From NCBI GenBank assembly GCA_020746105.1, contig CM036621.1:49882264-49946263 (forward strand): a stretch of 64,000 nt of DNA. Direction: 5' to 3'. Below the pieces are notes generated by a model that saw nothing but the letters and a program-made list of their open reading frames with translations, had not been told where the DNA came from and did not search any database. Numbering within the stretch: position 1 is the first letter of the stretch; each line of letters starts with the position of its first letter. Positions 62,153-64,000 of this stretch are shown here, piece after piece. A program made the translations under genes and the position numbers. This DNA is from Trogon surrucura. Lineage: Eukaryota; Chordata; Aves; Trogoniformes; Trogonidae.

Positions 62153-64000
62153 GTAAGCTTGAAATACGCCTTTTATTATTTTTAGTGCATAGGTATAGGT
62201 TCCTGCCTATTTGTAATAGCCAGAAGAGCAAGGGGGAAAATAGTGCTCTCAGAACTTGGTTGTGATGGGGAGGGAAAACAATGGAGATGGTTAAATCACA
62301 ATAAGAAATCCTGAAAATTATTGAATAAATTTTATCAACCCAGAGAATTCAAAAGTGAGGTTCCCGGAATCGTGAAAATGGCTTAGAAAATCATGAGCTT
62401 TTCACTGTGCCTTAAGGCTGTTTGGGTTTTTCGTTTGCTTTTTTTTGTTTGCTTTTTTAAAAAAAAATTTTCTCTGATGCTTTTGAGATTTAGACTTGTC
62501 GTATGCCTTCTCCTTGCCCCAGCAGAGAAAAAACTAAGAATCTCATATAAGTATCTGTCTCCATATGTGTGTGTGTTAAAAAAAAAAAAAAGTATCTCAA
62601 GACTTGTATTAAATTCTCAAGAGTTGGCAACAACTGGTCTGATAATACCGGCGTGAGGAAGTAAAATCACATCAATTCTGTCAAAAGAAGTGTTTGCTCC
62701 AAGTGCAGCGTTCTGCACACAATAAACTTATTAACATGTGAATATAAAAAAGCGTTGGATGACTTTTACCAAATTTAGTATGCTATGCCCAGAATTCATA
62801 TTTTGCTTTGTGTCTTGACATGTTCAAATTGTTCAGCTTGTAACAAGAGACAATATGGGGAATTTTACTTGGTTTGAGCTGTAGCTTAAGACTTCTTTTT
62901 ATTGCTACTGTGGCAGTGCTAAACCTAAGAGGGGAACTGGGACAGAGAATTATTTGGGGTAAGTGTATGCTGCTGGACCCCAAAGTCACGGATTGCGCCT
63001 TTTCCACGCTCACTCCCTGAAAGGACAGTTGTACAGAATTTAAGAGTGTCATATACTCATTCTCCCTACACTGAGGACAGTTAGAGAGAGAGGATCGGAG
63101 GATGGTAAGCAATTAACACAGCCATTTAGAAAACTCATTGCCCCTCAGCTAAATGCAAATTGAGATGGGTTTGTTAAATCACCACAGAAGGTGGTTTTAA
63201 GCCTAACTCACATGGTTTTGAGTAGTAGGGGGCTAGCAGCATGCAGCGGCTCACCTGGGGGGTGACACACTGACCTGGCTGCTCGCAGTAACCTGACCGT
63301 TCCCAAATACCAGTGTTTAGCCAAGGTCAGATCAGGAACAATGCAACCTGCAGGAGGAAAGCTGTGAGGCATCAGTATTTCCTATATTGTTATTAGTCCT
63401 TCTGAGATAACAGCCTAATTCTTGGGCTGTTGTCTTTAAGAGTGTTCTGAAATGAATTACTGTATAGCTGATAACAACTGGGGAATTTATACTCTGATTT
63501 AATTTACTACTGTGACAACAGCTGGGGTTGAAGAGGGTGGAAATGGGAGCAGGACTTACTACTGACAAGCCAAATACAGCTTTATGAGATTGCAAACATA
63601 GCAGGTTTCCCTAGAGCTGCTTCGGCAAGCGCTGTACATTCTTGCACATTGCAGTCAACAATGAAATAGTTAACTATGCTTACACTTAATCTGGTGTCTC
63701 TACACCTCGGAAATGTGACAGCCTCAAAAGAAAGAAGGGCAACCGATACCTCTCACTCTTCGCCCCCCCAGGTTGTGCACAGAGTCGAACAGAGTTGTGT
63801 TTGCAATACCTCACGGCGGTCAGCTCTGCAGGGCCTCAAGATTTAATCTGGGAGGGCTGAAGACCTAGCTCCCCTTCTCCAAATTCTTGTGTACCCATAA
63901 CTGCTCTCAAAGCACTATAGTTTACTGATTAAAATTATGCCCACTTTTTGGATGGTATAAGTTGAATCCTTTTCTGGAAACTGTAGATTATGGTTTCTCT
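62153..64000 (+). other. IKZF2: 5' part of the IKZF2 intron before the last exon (continues past window)
   Basis: The intron opens with a strong donor, GTAAGC. A cryptic polyadenylation hexamer AATAAA lies at 62324-62329, about 60 nt after the read-through stop. A poly-A run sits near 62578-62591 and an octamer ATGCAAAT at 63153-63160. I see no coding exon up to 64000, and no recognisable repeat in 62700-64000. Confidence 0.85.

Overview
This is vertebrate nuclear DNA carrying the middle of one large, intron-rich gene on the + strand: IKZF2 (Helios), an Ikaros-family zinc-finger transcription factor. Four coding exons can be placed to the base from reading frame, zinc-finger motifs and GT/AG splice sites: 21300-21566 (acidic linker and ZF1), 30990-31157 (ZF2 and ZF3), 54244-54381 (ZF4) and 62009-62152 (post-finger linker). 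Joined, they give an uninterrupted product matching Helios residues about 47 to 286. The first coding exons and the large last exon, with the C-terminal dimerisation fingers, lie outside the window. The organism is most likely a bird: CR1 LINE 3' ends are the clearest interspersed repeats (48982-49065 and 56696-57030), there are no Alu, B1 or L1 elements, and old amniote SINEs are visible.

Layout: 1-21299 is intron upstream of the ZF1 exon; 21567-30989 is a 9.4 kb intron; 31158-54243 is a 23 kb intron separating ZF3 from ZF4; 54382-62008 is a 7.6 kb intron; 62153-64000 is the start of the next intron. I saw no second protein-coding gene, structural RNA gene, CRISPR array or retrovirus-like element. 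The many short open frames in the introns show no recognisable domains and look like chance.

The introns contain decayed repeats: CR1 fragments, about ten MIR/CORE-SINE-like pieces, and a scattered set of degenerate palindromic repeats of the kind common in reptile and bird genomes. They also hold simple repeats and several AT-rich, repeat-free blocks that may be conserved enhancers.

The exons work as a modular DNA-binding unit. Every one is a multiple of three and is flanked by phase-1 introns, so any exon or run of exons can be skipped without breaking the frame. That is the layout behind the known Ikaros-family splice isoforms that lose fingers. The most interesting leads are a possible alternative start just upstream of the ZF2-ZF3 exon, a weak donor after the ZF4 exon, and conservation of the Helios-specific histidine in ZF2. 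I found nothing that amounts to a new biological system.
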